A stretch of 64,000 nt of DNA from MED-G105 sp039025235 (GTDB taxonomy: Bacteria > Pseudomonadota > Alphaproteobacteria > Caulobacterales > Parvularculaceae), in the NCBI GenBank assembly GCA_039025235.1, contig JBCCOS010000006.1:62001-126000 (forward strand), in the 5' to 3' direction. The number at the start of each line of letters is the position of its first letter. Position 1 is the stretch's first letter. This document shows positions 17,115-25,467 of this stretch, piece by piece. Below the pieces are notes generated by a model, which saw only the letters and a program-made list of their open reading frames with translations, made no database searches and was not told the origin of the DNA. A program made the translations under genes and the position numbers.

Positions 17115-18455
17115 ATGAAAAGCACGAGTGGCATGGCGCACTTATTCGCAGGTTTAGTGTCTGGGATGGTGGTTTTGACGGCTATTATTTCGCCCGCGTC
17201 TGCGCGTGTTCGGATCGACATCACGCAGGGTAACGTCGACCCGATGCCGATTGCCGTCCCGGCGTTCATTACAACAGGTGGGGATAACGCAAAAACGCTT
17301 GTCCGCGATATTACGAGCGTTGTGACCGCTGATCTGGAGCGATCGGGGCTTTTCAGTGTTATCGATCAGCGGGCCTATATTGAAAATATTGAGAGCGTAA
17401 ATGTTCGTCCACGGTTTGTTGATTGGCGACAGATTGATGCGCAAGTTCTCGTCGTCGGTGAATTAACGCAGACGACCGATGGACGGGCTACTATTTCAAC
17501 CAGGGTTTGGGATGTTTTTTCAAACGAGCAATTAACAGCCGTTTCATTCACCACGCCTGCCGAAAATTGGCGACGAGCAGCGCATAAGGTCGCGGATAAA
17601 GTCTATGAAGCGCTAACCGGTGAACAGGGCTATTTCGATACACGGATTGTGTTTGTTCATGAGACGGGACCAAAACAAAACCGCCGTAAGCAACTCATGA
17701 TTATGGATCAGGACGGCGCTAACCCTGTTCCTCTCACTGATGGTCTGAACTATCAGGTTTTGACCCCACGGTTCTCACCGACCCAACAGCTCATTACGTA
17801 TATGGCATTGTTCGAAAACCGCCGTGGTCAGGTTTATCTGTTCAATATTGAGACAGGTGAACAAGAACAACTCGGTAGCTTTCGCGGTATGACCTTCGCA
17901 CCAAGGTTTTCCTCAGATGGTCGAGAAGTTCTGATGTCAATCGAACGAGGCGGGAATTCAGATGTTTTCCGCATGAACCTGTCGAATCGTAAGATTACTC
18001 GGCTGACCGATAACCCAGGCATCGACGTTTCGCCGACGATGTCTCCCGATGGACGCAGAATTGGTTTTGCTTCCGATCGTGGTGGAAGTCAGCAGCTTTA
18101 TGTGATGAATGCCAATGGCTCGGACCAGCGTCGCATTACCTTTGGTGAAGGGCGTTATGCAACACCGGTTTGGAGCCCGCGTGGGGATCTCATTGCTTTC
18201 ACGCGTCAATATAAAGGCCGTTTCTACATTGGTGTTATTCGCCCCGATGGACGCGGTGAACGGCTATTAACGGAGAGTTATCTGGACGAGGGGCCGACCT
18301 GGTCACCAAACGGTCGGGTCCTGATGTTCTTCCGGGAGGACCGCCCAGGCGCTGGTCCAGCACTTTGGTCGGTTGATCTCACCGGAAGAAATCTGCGTCG
18401 CGTCAGGACGCCGGCAGACGCTTCTGATCCGGCATGGTCTCCTCCGCTTCAATAA
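17115..18455 (+). CDS. tolB: Periplasmic TolB beta-propeller
   Basis: TolB is a secreted periplasmic protein with an N-terminal alpha/beta domain and a six-bladed C-terminal propeller that binds Pal and colicin-like ligands. A Sec signal peptide ends near ISPASA, followed by RVRIDITQGNVDPMPIAVPAF. Propeller repeats are visible as successive SPDGRRIGFASDRGG, SPRGDLIAFTRQ and SPNGRVLMFFRED segments. ATG at 17115 with GGAG eight bases upstream is preferred over a TTG at 17091. The preceding 280-base spacer after tolA contains no recognised signal. Confidence 0.95.
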   Translation: MKSTSGMAHLFAGLVSGMVVLTAIISPASARVRIDITQGNVDPMPIAVPAFITTGGDNAKTLVRDITSVVTADLERSGLFSVIDQRAYIENIESVNVRPRFVDWRQIDAQVLVVGELTQTTDGRATISTRVWDVFSNEQLTAVSFTTPAENWRRAAHKVADKVYEALTGEQGYFDTRIVFVHETGPKQNRRKQLMIMDQDGANPVPLTDGLNYQVLTPRFSPTQQLITYMALFENRRGQVYLFNIETGEQEQLGSFRGMTFAPRFSSDGREVLMSIERGGNSDVFRMNLSNRKITRLTDNPGIDVSPTMSPDGRRIGFASDRGGSQQLYVMNANGSDQRRITFGEGRYATPVWSPRGDLIAFTRQYKGRFYIGVIRPDGRGERLLTESYLDEGPTWSPNGRVLMFFREDRPGAGPALWSVDLTGRNLRRVRTPADASDPAWSPPLQ

Positions 18456-18789
18456 TTGGATTACGATCTGGCAACATGTGCCTAAAGCGTAACGGAATTT
18501 TCATATTCATGGCGCGTTGTTTGCTTGATCGGAGGAGCAACGCTCCTTACCGTGAAGTCATCTAACGAGGTAAGTTTTATTGGTGGGGTCGCGCATGAAT
18601 TTGGTTCGGAGGCGAAAAAGTCTTCGAATTATTGTTTTAGTCGGCAAATAATGTCTAGCAGGACTGTCGCCGTTAAAATTGAAATGATAACGTTTTAGAA
18701 TTAAGGGCTAATTGCGGGGGCGCGCTCGCTGAAATGCCCGCTGTCGATCGGTACCACCCGATTAGGTGGAGCATGGAGTTTACAGGATT
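18456..18789. other. Spacer between tolB and pal
   Basis: About 330 bases. The only clear structure is a short hairpin AGGAGC-AAC-GCTCCT at 18533-18547 without a T-run, so it is not a convincing terminator. The length suggests pal may have its own promoter, but none was identified confidently. Confidence 0.35.
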
Positions 18790-19311
18790 ATGTCTTTTAG
18801 AATTTACAATAAAAGCATGTTAAAATTTGCGGCGGCTTCTAGCCTTGCGCTGTTCGCCGCAGCGTGCTCGTCAAATTCAACTACTGGTCCAGACGTTGTC
18901 GCAACAGGACCGGACACCAGCACAGAGGGCAGCCGTATCGTCGCGGGGTCTCAAGAGGATCTTGAGCAAAGTGCTGGTCACCGGATCTTTTACGGATATG
19001 ATCAGTATTCGCTGTCGTCTCAGGCCCAAGCAACACTGTCGCGTCAAGCATCGTGGTTGAAAGCTAATCCATCCGTTTCCATCCTGATCGCAGGTAATTG
19101 CGACGAGCGAGGCACGCGCGAATATAACCTTGCGCTTGGCGCGCGTCGTGCGCAGTCAGCGCGGTCCTTTTTGATCAGTAATGGCGTCGATGGTTCTCGT
19201 ATCCGTACCGTTTCATACGGCAAAGAGCGTCCACTTGATCCACGTTCAACCGGTGATGCCTGGGCGTTAAACCGGAATGCCACGACAACCGTCGTTTCAT
19301 CAGGCGTTTAA
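18790..19311 (+). CDS. pal: Peptidoglycan-associated lipoprotein Pal
   Basis: Pal is an outer-membrane lipoprotein whose OmpA-like domain grips peptidoglycan and is positioned at the division site by the Tol motor. A lipoprotein signal LALFAAACSS gives the acylated cysteine; mature sequence then has a Thr/Gly/Asp linker and the OmpA domain with the diagnostic NCDERGTREYNLALGARRAQ segment. Possible starts are GTG 18766, ATG 18790 and ATG 18817; all give the same mature protein. ATG 18790 is reported as a compromise because the upstream GGTGGAG suits the GTG and no site suits 18817. Confidence 0.94.
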   Translation: MSFRIYNKSMLKFAAASSLALFAAACSSNSTTGPDVVATGPDTSTEGSRIVAGSQEDLEQSAGHRIFYGYDQYSLSSQAQATLSRQASWLKANPSVSILIAGNCDERGTREYNLALGARRAQSARSFLISNGVDGSRIRTVSYGKERPLDPRSTGDAWALNRNATTTVVSSGV

Positions 19312-19352
19312 ATAAATTTTCAATGCGGGTCGGCCCGTATTTTGCCATAATT

Positions 19353-19390
19353 GCGCGCCAAGTCTGCCTGGGCTGGCGCGCCTTTTGTTT
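19353..19390 (+). terminator. Terminator after pal
   Basis: GCGCGCCA (19353-19360) pairs with TGGCGCGC (19374-19381) and is followed by CTTTTGTTTTC. It lies 41 bases after the pal stop. Confidence 0.75.
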
Positions 19391-19444
19391 TCTTAGGAGG
19401 TCTCTGTGAGATCTGATTTGAAAACGGTTTTATTGTTGTACATC

Positions 19445-19566
19445 AGAGCTTTGTGCGTTCCGATAGAATAGAAACGCTGCTCTAAGTCTTTGTTTGGTCG
19501 CGCTTCTTTTGCCGAGTTGATGGACGGGAACCATCAACCGACACACTTATCGGCGAAGCGCTCTAG
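19445..19566. repeat. Family A palindromic element, copy A2 (reverse orientation)
   Basis: Runs from AGAGCT (19445) to GCGCTCTAG (19566) and is the reverse orientation of A1: it contains the GCGTTCCGAT module, TTTGTTTGGTCG, GAGTTGATGG-ACGGGAA-CCATCAAC and ACACTTATCGGCGAAGCG. The GAACAATTGTTC palindrome of A1 is replaced by GCGCTTCTTTTGCC. It lies between pal and cpoB, about 70 bases before the cpoB start. Confidence 0.88.
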
Positions 19567-19634
19567 AATGCCCAAAATGCATGCTCGCAGTGTAGTTTTT
19601 GGGATCATCGTAAAATCCTGAAAGGGTAAGCGCC

Positions 19635-20576
19635 ATGGTCATTGCACGTTCATTTTCCGATCAAGCGTCTGTTCTTGTTGGCCATCACCGCAAGAAGAAA
19701 AAATTGGTGTCTCTTAGAAATGTCCTGCAATCGCGTTTGTTTGTTGGATGTTTCGCCGTCATAGCCAGTTTCGGCGTTTTTTCCTCAGCGATGGCAAAAC
19801 CTTCGACTAAGGAACGCATCACAACATTAGAAACTGAGGTCGCTGAGCTAAAGGCTGCCGCGCAGGCTTCGGCTGCCTCGGCGCAGCGGACAGTGGCGTT
19901 GGAAGAGCAGGTTCGCAAGCTCACGGGGCAAGTAGAAACCCTTACCTTTCAATTGCGCCAATCCAATGCTCGCGTAGATGCACTCGCTGCGGTACTCGCC
20001 GGTACGGGTGATTTGCCCGCAGGTTTTCCAACTTCATCGAGTGCCGGTATGCCGCCCGCCAATTCAGGCGGTGGCTCTTCCCAGCCATCAAATGGTGGCC
20101 CCACATCACTCACCGGACGGAGTAGTGGTGAGCCTGCTGATTTACCGACAGGTTCTCCAGGGGAGACGCCAAACGATGTTCAGCTTCCTATGGATCCTGA
20201 AGCGGCGTTTATTTATGCCAATAGCTTTTTAGCAGAACAAGACTACGCACGTGCTGAGGCGGCGTATAAGATGTTTCTTGAGGTCTTTAAGGACCATCCT
20301 CGCGCTGAAGATGTTCAATTTCGATTGGGGGAGATCTATCTTGCGCGGAATAAAAATACCGAAGCGGCAGATGCGTTTGTCGCCTTTATAAGGAAATATC
20401 CTGACTCGCGTCGTTTGCCGGAAGCCTATTTTAAACTCGGTACTGCTTTTGCTAAGCTTGGCCAGCAAGGGGAAGCGTGCCGTGTTTTCCAGGCAGTCAA
20501 ATCCAAATACCCCAATGCACCGGCGGCGTTACTTGAAAAGACCGATCGAGAGCTTTCTCGTAACGAATGTCGGTAA
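19635..20576 (+). CDS. cpoB: CpoB/YbgF, Tol-Pal associated coiled-coil TPR protein
   Basis: CpoB (YbgF) is a periplasmic protein that coordinates outer-membrane constriction with peptidoglycan synthesis through TolA and PBP1B. After a signal peptide ending SSAMA there is a coiled coil (residues about 57-115, TTLETEVAELKAAAQ), a Gly/Ser/Pro linker, and TPR repeats (AFIYANSFLAEQDYARAEAA, FRLGEIYLARNKNTEAADAF, YFKLGTAFAKLGQQGEACRVF), the standard order. The reported ATG leaves an unusually long basic n-region of about 35 residues; an internal TTG or GTG near 19704-19707 would give a conventional signal peptide. The 3' end overlaps tilS by ten bases. Confidence 0.9.
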   Translation: MVIARSFSDQASVLVGHHRKKKKLVSLRNVLQSRLFVGCFAVIASFGVFSSAMAKPSTKERITTLETEVAELKAAAQASAASAQRTVALEEQVRKLTGQVETLTFQLRQSNARVDALAAVLAGTGDLPAGFPTSSSAGMPPANSGGGSSQPSNGGPTSLTGRSSGEPADLPTGSPGETPNDVQLPMDPEAAFIYANSFLAEQDYARAEAAYKMFLEVFKDHPRAEDVQFRLGEIYLARNKNTEAADAFVAFIRKYPDSRRLPEAYFKLGTAFAKLGQQGEACRVFQAVKSKYPNAPAALLEKTDRELSRNECR

Positions 20577-22000
20577 AATCGGGTGATTTGTCTTCTGATG
20601 ATCTGCTTGCGCCGTTGATCAACGCCCTGCAAGGCGCACTCAGCACTGGCATGAATGGCATCAGGTTCGTTGATCCTAAGCAGGGTGAAATTGGATTTGA
20701 AAGACGCGCGCTTAATGATTGCGGCGGGTCAATAAAACGGTCGTTTGAAGATGAACCTTGCGTTGTTTTGGCTGTGTCAGGTGGGGCGGATTCATTGTCC
20801 CTTCTTTTGGCGGCCGGTCGATTGGTTTCCAACGACTTCCCAATAAAGTTCCGTATTGCCACCGTTGATCACGGCTTGCGTCCCGAATCTCGCAGTGAGG
20901 CGACATATGTTGCGCAAATCGCAAAAGACTTTGGTTTTCAGCATTCCATTCTTTGTTGGAACGAGGGCAAACCAATCTCTGGTATCCAAGCCTCTGCGCG
21001 CAGCGCCCGGTATCGATTGTTAGCGGAGGAGGCTCGGCGCGTTGGTGCCTGTGCAATTCTTACGGGCCATACCGCAAGTGACGTCAGCGAAACTTTTCTT
21101 ATGAGAGCATCGCGTGGGGCGGGCACACGGGGCCTCGCTGCGATCGCGGATCATCGGTTTATTGCTTCAGGGGCTGATAGACCCATTTCACTATTGCGAC
21201 CGTTTCTTTCATTCGATCGTGCATATCTGAGCGAAGCCGTTATGAAGGCCGGTCTGTCGCCTGTTAAAGACCCGTCAAATGACAATCCGGAATTTGAACG
21301 GCCCCGCGTTCGAGCGTTTTTAAACAATAACCAAAAAACTAGTTTTCCCCTTAAAAGCAGGTTCTTAGCTGATACTTCTCACCGTCTAAGGAAAGATACT
21401 CAAAAGCTAAATGCTTTTGAAGAGTATCGTTTTAAATTGCATGGGGGTCATTTCAGCTACTGGGGAGGGATTTGTTGCGAAGCGGCAAATTGGGACCTGG
21501 ACTTGGATACTGGGCTTACTGCGAGAATTTTGCGTGCGGTCGGGGCCGGGGATTTTCGCCCCGATGAGACCGCTGCAGGAATTGCTGTAAAAAAAGTTTT
21601 AGATGGTAAACGCGCAAGTTTGGCTGGCGCATTGATCGAATGCAAAGACGACAAATTATGGTTCTTTCGGGAGCCATCAGGCGTTTTAGGGCGGGCAGGA
21701 ACACCAGAGTTACGGCCATTGGAAATATCATCCGCTAGGCCTGTTCTTTTCGATAAGCGCTTAATTATCAACGTGAAAGAAGAGTTTCTTCCGCAAGGTT
21801 CTGATGTACTGACGGTTCGGCCAATCCGTCACTCTGAGGCAGCATCGTTCAATATTGCCTTTGGCCCGTCGGGGGCTGTGCCCGGTATGCCCGCTATTTT
21901 TAAGGGGGCCGCACTGATCGATTGCTTGGCAAATGGCCCATCACCAGTTTTCCAATCGCTCGTTCAGGAACGCTTTGAGGAAAAAACAATTCGTTTTTGA
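20567..22000 (+). CDS. tilS: tRNA(Ile)-lysidine synthase TilS
   Basis: TilS (EC 6.3.4.19) attaches lysine to C34 of the AUA-reading isoleucine tRNA. The N-type ATP-pyrophosphatase loop is SGGADS at residues 71-76, followed by ATVDHGLRPES, GHTASDVSETFLMRASRGAG and LLRPFLSFDR, all characteristic. The ~50-residue extension before the PP-loop is longer than usual and overlaps cpoB by ten bases, so a later start is possible but no better ribosome site is evident. The order cpoB-tilS-ftsH is conserved in many proteobacteria. Confidence 0.92.
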   Translation: MSVKSGDLSSDDLLAPLINALQGALSTGMNGIRFVDPKQGEIGFERRALNDCGGSIKRSFEDEPCVVLAVSGGADSLSLLLAAGRLVSNDFPIKFRIATVDHGLRPESRSEATYVAQIAKDFGFQHSILCWNEGKPISGIQASARSARYRLLAEEARRVGACAILTGHTASDVSETFLMRASRGAGTRGLAAIADHRFIASGADRPISLLRPFLSFDRAYLSEAVMKAGLSPVKDPSNDNPEFERPRVRAFLNNNQKTSFPLKSRFLADTSHRLRKDTQKLNAFEEYRFKLHGGHFSYWGGICCEAANWDLDLDTGLTARILRAVGAGDFRPDETAAGIAVKKVLDGKRASLAGALIECKDDKLWFFREPSGVLGRAGTPELRPLEISSARPVLFDKRLIINVKEEFLPQGSDVLTVRPIRHSEAASFNIAFGPSGAVPGMPAIFKGAALIDCLANGPSPVFQSLVQERFEEKTIRF

Positions 22001-22542
22001 GAATGTTGCTACAGCGCAGCCCTTATACCGATTGAAGTGGTGACGCTTTACCCCCATTCGTACGCGCAATTGGTCTGAAGTCTCTTGTTGTTAACTTTTT
22101 TAAACACAGAAACCTCAAGTAGGCTTTCGCGGATCACCTTTAAACAGTTGAAATCAATAGATTATTGGGTGAGGTGAAATAAGAAGAAAAAACGGCTTGT
22201 TTAGCAATTTTTTGTATGCGCTTAAGAATTATCACGTGATCATATGGAATTTAATGGATTCGCACCTATCTCTAATCGACCCGTCAGGATGAAGGGGTGT
22301 GAATTTGATTTGGGATATCCAATTTTAGTCGCCTAACACGTCCGTCGAGAGCATTTTTACCGTATCTAAGGGTACAATCAGCAAACTATAAATGAAACAT
22401 GGGCAACGAAACCTAGATAGCCAATTCAGGCAATGAAACATAAATCAGGCAATTGGCGCACGGCTCGGCGATTGCAGTTGGTTAACAAAGCCGTTCAGAT
22501 AGAAACGCGTCGGGCGTTTCTGCGCAAAAGGGCAACATAGCA
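22001..22542. other. Long leader/spacer upstream of ftsH with short iterated sequences
   Basis: About 540 bases without a gene. AATGAAACAT occurs at 22391-22400 and again at 22432-22441; TCAGGCAAT occurs at 22426-22434 and 22445-22453, 19 bases apart; and GCCAATT (22420-22426) is inverted as AATTGGC (22451-22457). The cluster 90-150 bases before the ftsH ATG looks like a regulatory site. No sigma-32 consensus was seen with confidence. Confidence 0.4.
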
Positions 22543-24471
22543 ATGAATACCCGCAATTTGGTCATCTGGGGACTGGTTTTTCTATTTTTTGTCCTCATGC
22601 TTCAGATGTTCAACTTCACGCCGGCTGGCCAGGCGGTCCAATCACTCACCTATTCTCAGTTTATTGACCGCGTTGACTCAAGCGCCGTTCGATCCGCTGA
22701 GATAGACGGAGAGACTGTCAAAGGGGTCCTAAGTGACGGACAGAATTTTGAGACGTCCATTCCTTTGAGTGCAGGGGCGGATGTTGCCGATAGGCTTAAC
22801 GATGCCGGCGCAGAAACGAAAATAACGCCCGAAGAGGAATTGCCACTTTTGCTGACAATTCTCTTTAACATTCTTCCATTCCTTATTTTTCTTGCCTTTT
22901 TCTTTTTCATCATGCGCCAAATGCAGGGCGCTGGCGGAAAGGCAATGGGATTTGGCAAGTCTCGCGCGAAACTACTGACGGAACGCCAAGGTCGCGTGAC
23001 GTTTGAAGACGTGGCTGGCATCGATGAAGCAAAGGAAGACCTTGAGGAAATCGTCGAATATTTGAAAGACCCGATGAAGTTTCAGCGTTTGGGCGGAAAA
23101 ATTCCAAAGGGGGCATTGCTGGTCGGTCCTCCGGGTACAGGTAAAACGCTTTTAGCACGCGCCATCGCCGGTGAAGCAAATGTGCCTTTCTTCACCATTT
23201 CAGGCTCTGACTTCGTGGAAATGTTTGTGGGTGTTGGCGCCAGCCGTGTGCGCGACATGTTCGAGCAGGCAAAGAAAAACGCTCCTTGCATTATCTTCAT
23301 TGATGAGATTGATGCCGTCGGCCGCCATCGTGGGGCTGGCCTTGGTGGCGGGAATGATGAGCGCGAGCAAACCCTCAACCAATTGCTGGTTGAAATGGAT
23401 GGTTTTGAAGCAAATGAGGGAATCATTCTGATTGCTGCAACGAACCGTCCGGATGTTCTTGACCCTGCATTACTTCGTCCTGGCCGTTTCGACCGGCAGG
23501 TCGTTGTGCCGAACCCAGATGTTATGGGCCGGGAAAAAATTCTAAATGTTCACGCGAAAAAAGTACCGCTCGCACCTGATGTAAATCTCAGAATTTTTGC
23601 ACGGGGTACGCCGGGATTTTCTGGTGCAGATCTCGCAAACCTTGTCAACGAGGCAGCTCTACTGGCCGCGCGTCGTGGAAAACGCTTTGTGACCGCAAAA
23701 GAATTTGACGATTCGAAGGATAAGGTCCTGATGGGGGCTGAACGCCGCTCGATGGTTATGACGGATGAAGAAAAAGCACTTACCGCTTATCATGAGGCGG
23801 GCCATGCTTTGGTCGGTATTGAAATCGAGGGAAATGATCCCGTCCACAAAGCGACGATTATTCCACGCGGCCGCGCTTTAGGGATGGTCCAATATCTGCC
23901 AGAGCGCGATCGGTATTCGATGACGCTGCAGCAAATGAAAGCCCGTATCGCAATGGCGATGGGTGGTCGCGTCGCCGAAGAACTTAAGTTCGGCCGAGAG
24001 AAGACGACCTCGGGCGCCTCTTCAGATATTGATCAAGCGACCAAAATTGCTCGGTCCATGGTTACGCAGTACGGCTTGTCCGAGAAATTAGGGCCAATTG
24101 CGTATGCTGAGGATGAGGGTGAAGTGTTCCTCGGTCAGTCTATCGCTCGCACGAAATCGATCTCCACCGATACAGCAAAGCTAATTGAAGATGAGATTAA
24201 GAATTTTGTTGTTGAAGGCTATGAAACGGCGAAGCGTGTCTTGACAGAGCGTAATGATGATTGGGAAAAACTCGCTAACGCGTTGCTCGAATATGAAACC
24301 CTGACGGGCGAAGAGATCAATAAACTTCTTGCCGGCGAGGCAATCGTCCGCGAGGATCCTAATGATTATTCATCGCCGCCGCCAGCTTCTGTGCCGCCCA
24401 CGGGGACCCAACCTTCAGATAAAAAATCATCTGATGGTGGTGGATTTGAACCAACACCCCAAGGTGCTTAA
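22543..24471 (+). CDS. ftsH: Membrane AAA+ zinc protease FtsH
   Basis: FtsH is the essential inner-membrane ATP-dependent metalloprotease that degrades misfolded membrane proteins and regulators such as LpxC and sigma-32. Two transmembrane helices flank a periplasmic domain (residues about 8-23 and 101-124). Walker A GPPGTGKT is at 195-202, Walker B IIFIDEIDAVG near 250-260, the second region of homology is PALLRPGRFDRQV, and the zinc-binding HEAGH is at 417-421. The 642-residue length and Pro-rich C-terminal tail are normal. folP follows after 66 bases, probably co-transcribed. Confidence 0.97.
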   Translation: MNTRNLVIWGLVFLFFVLMLQMFNFTPAGQAVQSLTYSQFIDRVDSSAVRSAEIDGETVKGVLSDGQNFETSIPLSAGADVADRLNDAGAETKITPEEELPLLLTILFNILPFLIFLAFFFFIMRQMQGAGGKAMGFGKSRAKLLTERQGRVTFEDVAGIDEAKEDLEEIVEYLKDPMKFQRLGGKIPKGALLVGPPGTGKTLLARAIAGEANVPFFTISGSDFVEMFVGVGASRVRDMFEQAKKNAPCIIFIDEIDAVGRHRGAGLGGGNDEREQTLNQLLVEMDGFEANEGIILIAATNRPDVLDPALLRPGRFDRQVVVPNPDVMGREKILNVHAKKVPLAPDVNLRIFARGTPGFSGADLANLVNEAALLAARRGKRFVTAKEFDDSKDKVLMGAERRSMVMTDEEKALTAYHEAGHALVGIEIEGNDPVHKATIIPRGRALGMVQYLPERDRYSMTLQQMKARIAMAMGGRVAEELKFGREKTTSGASSDIDQATKIARSMVTQYGLSEKLGPIAYAEDEGEVFLGQSIARTKSISTDTAKLIEDEIKNFVVEGYETAKRVLTERNDDWEKLANALLEYETLTGEEINKLLAGEAIVREDPNDYSSPPPASVPPTGTQPSDKKSSDGGGFEPTPQGA

Positions 24472-24537
24472 TGGTTAAAGTATATCGGTTTCCCGATCTT
24501 CTATGGCTGGTGTCATAGGAACATCGAAACGCAACAC

Positions 24538-25356
24538 ATGATTAAACCGAAGATTATGGGCGTCGTGAATGCGACGCCCGATTCATTTTCAGACGGCGGA
24601 CGTTTTGTGGACCGGGATGCGGGCGTCGCTTATGCTTTAAAACTTGCATCTGATGGCGCAGAAATTCTTGATATTGGTGGTGAATCGACGAGGCCAGGCG
24701 CGCTTGATGTTACATTGACCGAAGAACTCGAGAGAGTTTTGCCGATCATTGAAGGAGTTCGGGATCGAATTGATATCCCCATCTCAATTGATACGCGGAA
24801 GGCTAAAGTGGCTGAGGCCGCCTTCTCAATGGGTGCATCTATCTGGAATGACGTTTCTGCATTGACCTATGATGAAGATAGCATTGAAGTCGCTGCGCGC
24901 CTAAAGGCAACTGTCGTGTTAATGCACGCCCAGGGCACGCCTGATACCATGCAAGATAATCCTTGCTATGATAATGTTATCAAAGAAGTGCATGCATTTT
25001 TGCAGGCGCGGATCAATGAATGTCATTCTGCAAATATCGATCCTGCAAAGATTATAGTTGACCCAGGGATCGGGTTTGGGAAGACATTGGAGCATAATCT
25101 GATCCTACTGAAAAATCTCAAACTATTTGGTGACCTCGCACCTGTCCTTCTGGGGGTATCGCGCAAGCGATTTATTGCGGCGATTGATCGGGATGGGGCT
25201 CCGGCTGATCGATTGGGCGGGTCAATTGCTGCCATGTTAAAGGGGGCATCGGCTGATGTTGCTTATGTGAGGGTCCACGATGTTGCAGAGACCCGACAGG
25301 CCCTGAATGTATGGGCAGCCCTTGAGGGGGAAGTGGGCGCCCAAGCTAATACCTAG
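24538..25356 (+). CDS. folP: Dihydropteroate synthase
   Basis: Dihydropteroate synthase (EC 2.5.1.15) condenses p-aminobenzoate with the pterin pyrophosphate in folate synthesis and is the sulfonamide target. Signatures: MGVVNATPDSFSDGG near the N-terminus, DIGGESTRPGA, SIDTRKAKVAEAA, VDPGIGFGKTLEHN and LLGVSRKRFI. Length 272 is normal. In many relatives folP is followed by glmM; here it is followed directly by a family B repeat whose terminal CTAGAGC supplies the TAG stop (25354-25356). Confidence 0.95.
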   Translation: MIKPKIMGVVNATPDSFSDGGRFVDRDAGVAYALKLASDGAEILDIGGESTRPGALDVTLTEELERVLPIIEGVRDRIDIPISIDTRKAKVAEAAFSMGASIWNDVSALTYDEDSIEVAARLKATVVLMHAQGTPDTMQDNPCYDNVIKEVHAFLQARINECHSANIDPAKIIVDPGIGFGKTLEHNLILLKNLKLFGDLAPVLLGVSRKRFIAAIDRDGAPADRLGGSIAAMLKGASADVAYVRVHDVAETRQALNVWAALEGEVGAQANT

Positions 25357-25460
25357 AGCCGTTTGCATTCAAGCTGATTCAGAAAACAGCTCTAGATTCT
25401 AGTTGGAGCCCGTTGCGAACCGCAAAACCAGTGATCCACTTTTGCTGCAACAGGCTCTAG
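25353..25460. repeat. Family B 108-bp double-hairpin element, copy B1
   Basis: First arm runs CTAGAGCCGTTT ... AAACAGCTCTAG, second arm GAGCCCGTTGC ... GCAACAGGCTCTAG with an inner GCAAAA/TTTTGC pairing. Termini are CTAG at both ends. It is identical in length to B2 and B3. It overlaps the folP stop codon and abuts the converging alpha/beta hydrolase gene. Confidence 0.92.
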
Positions 25461-25467
25461 AATAGGT

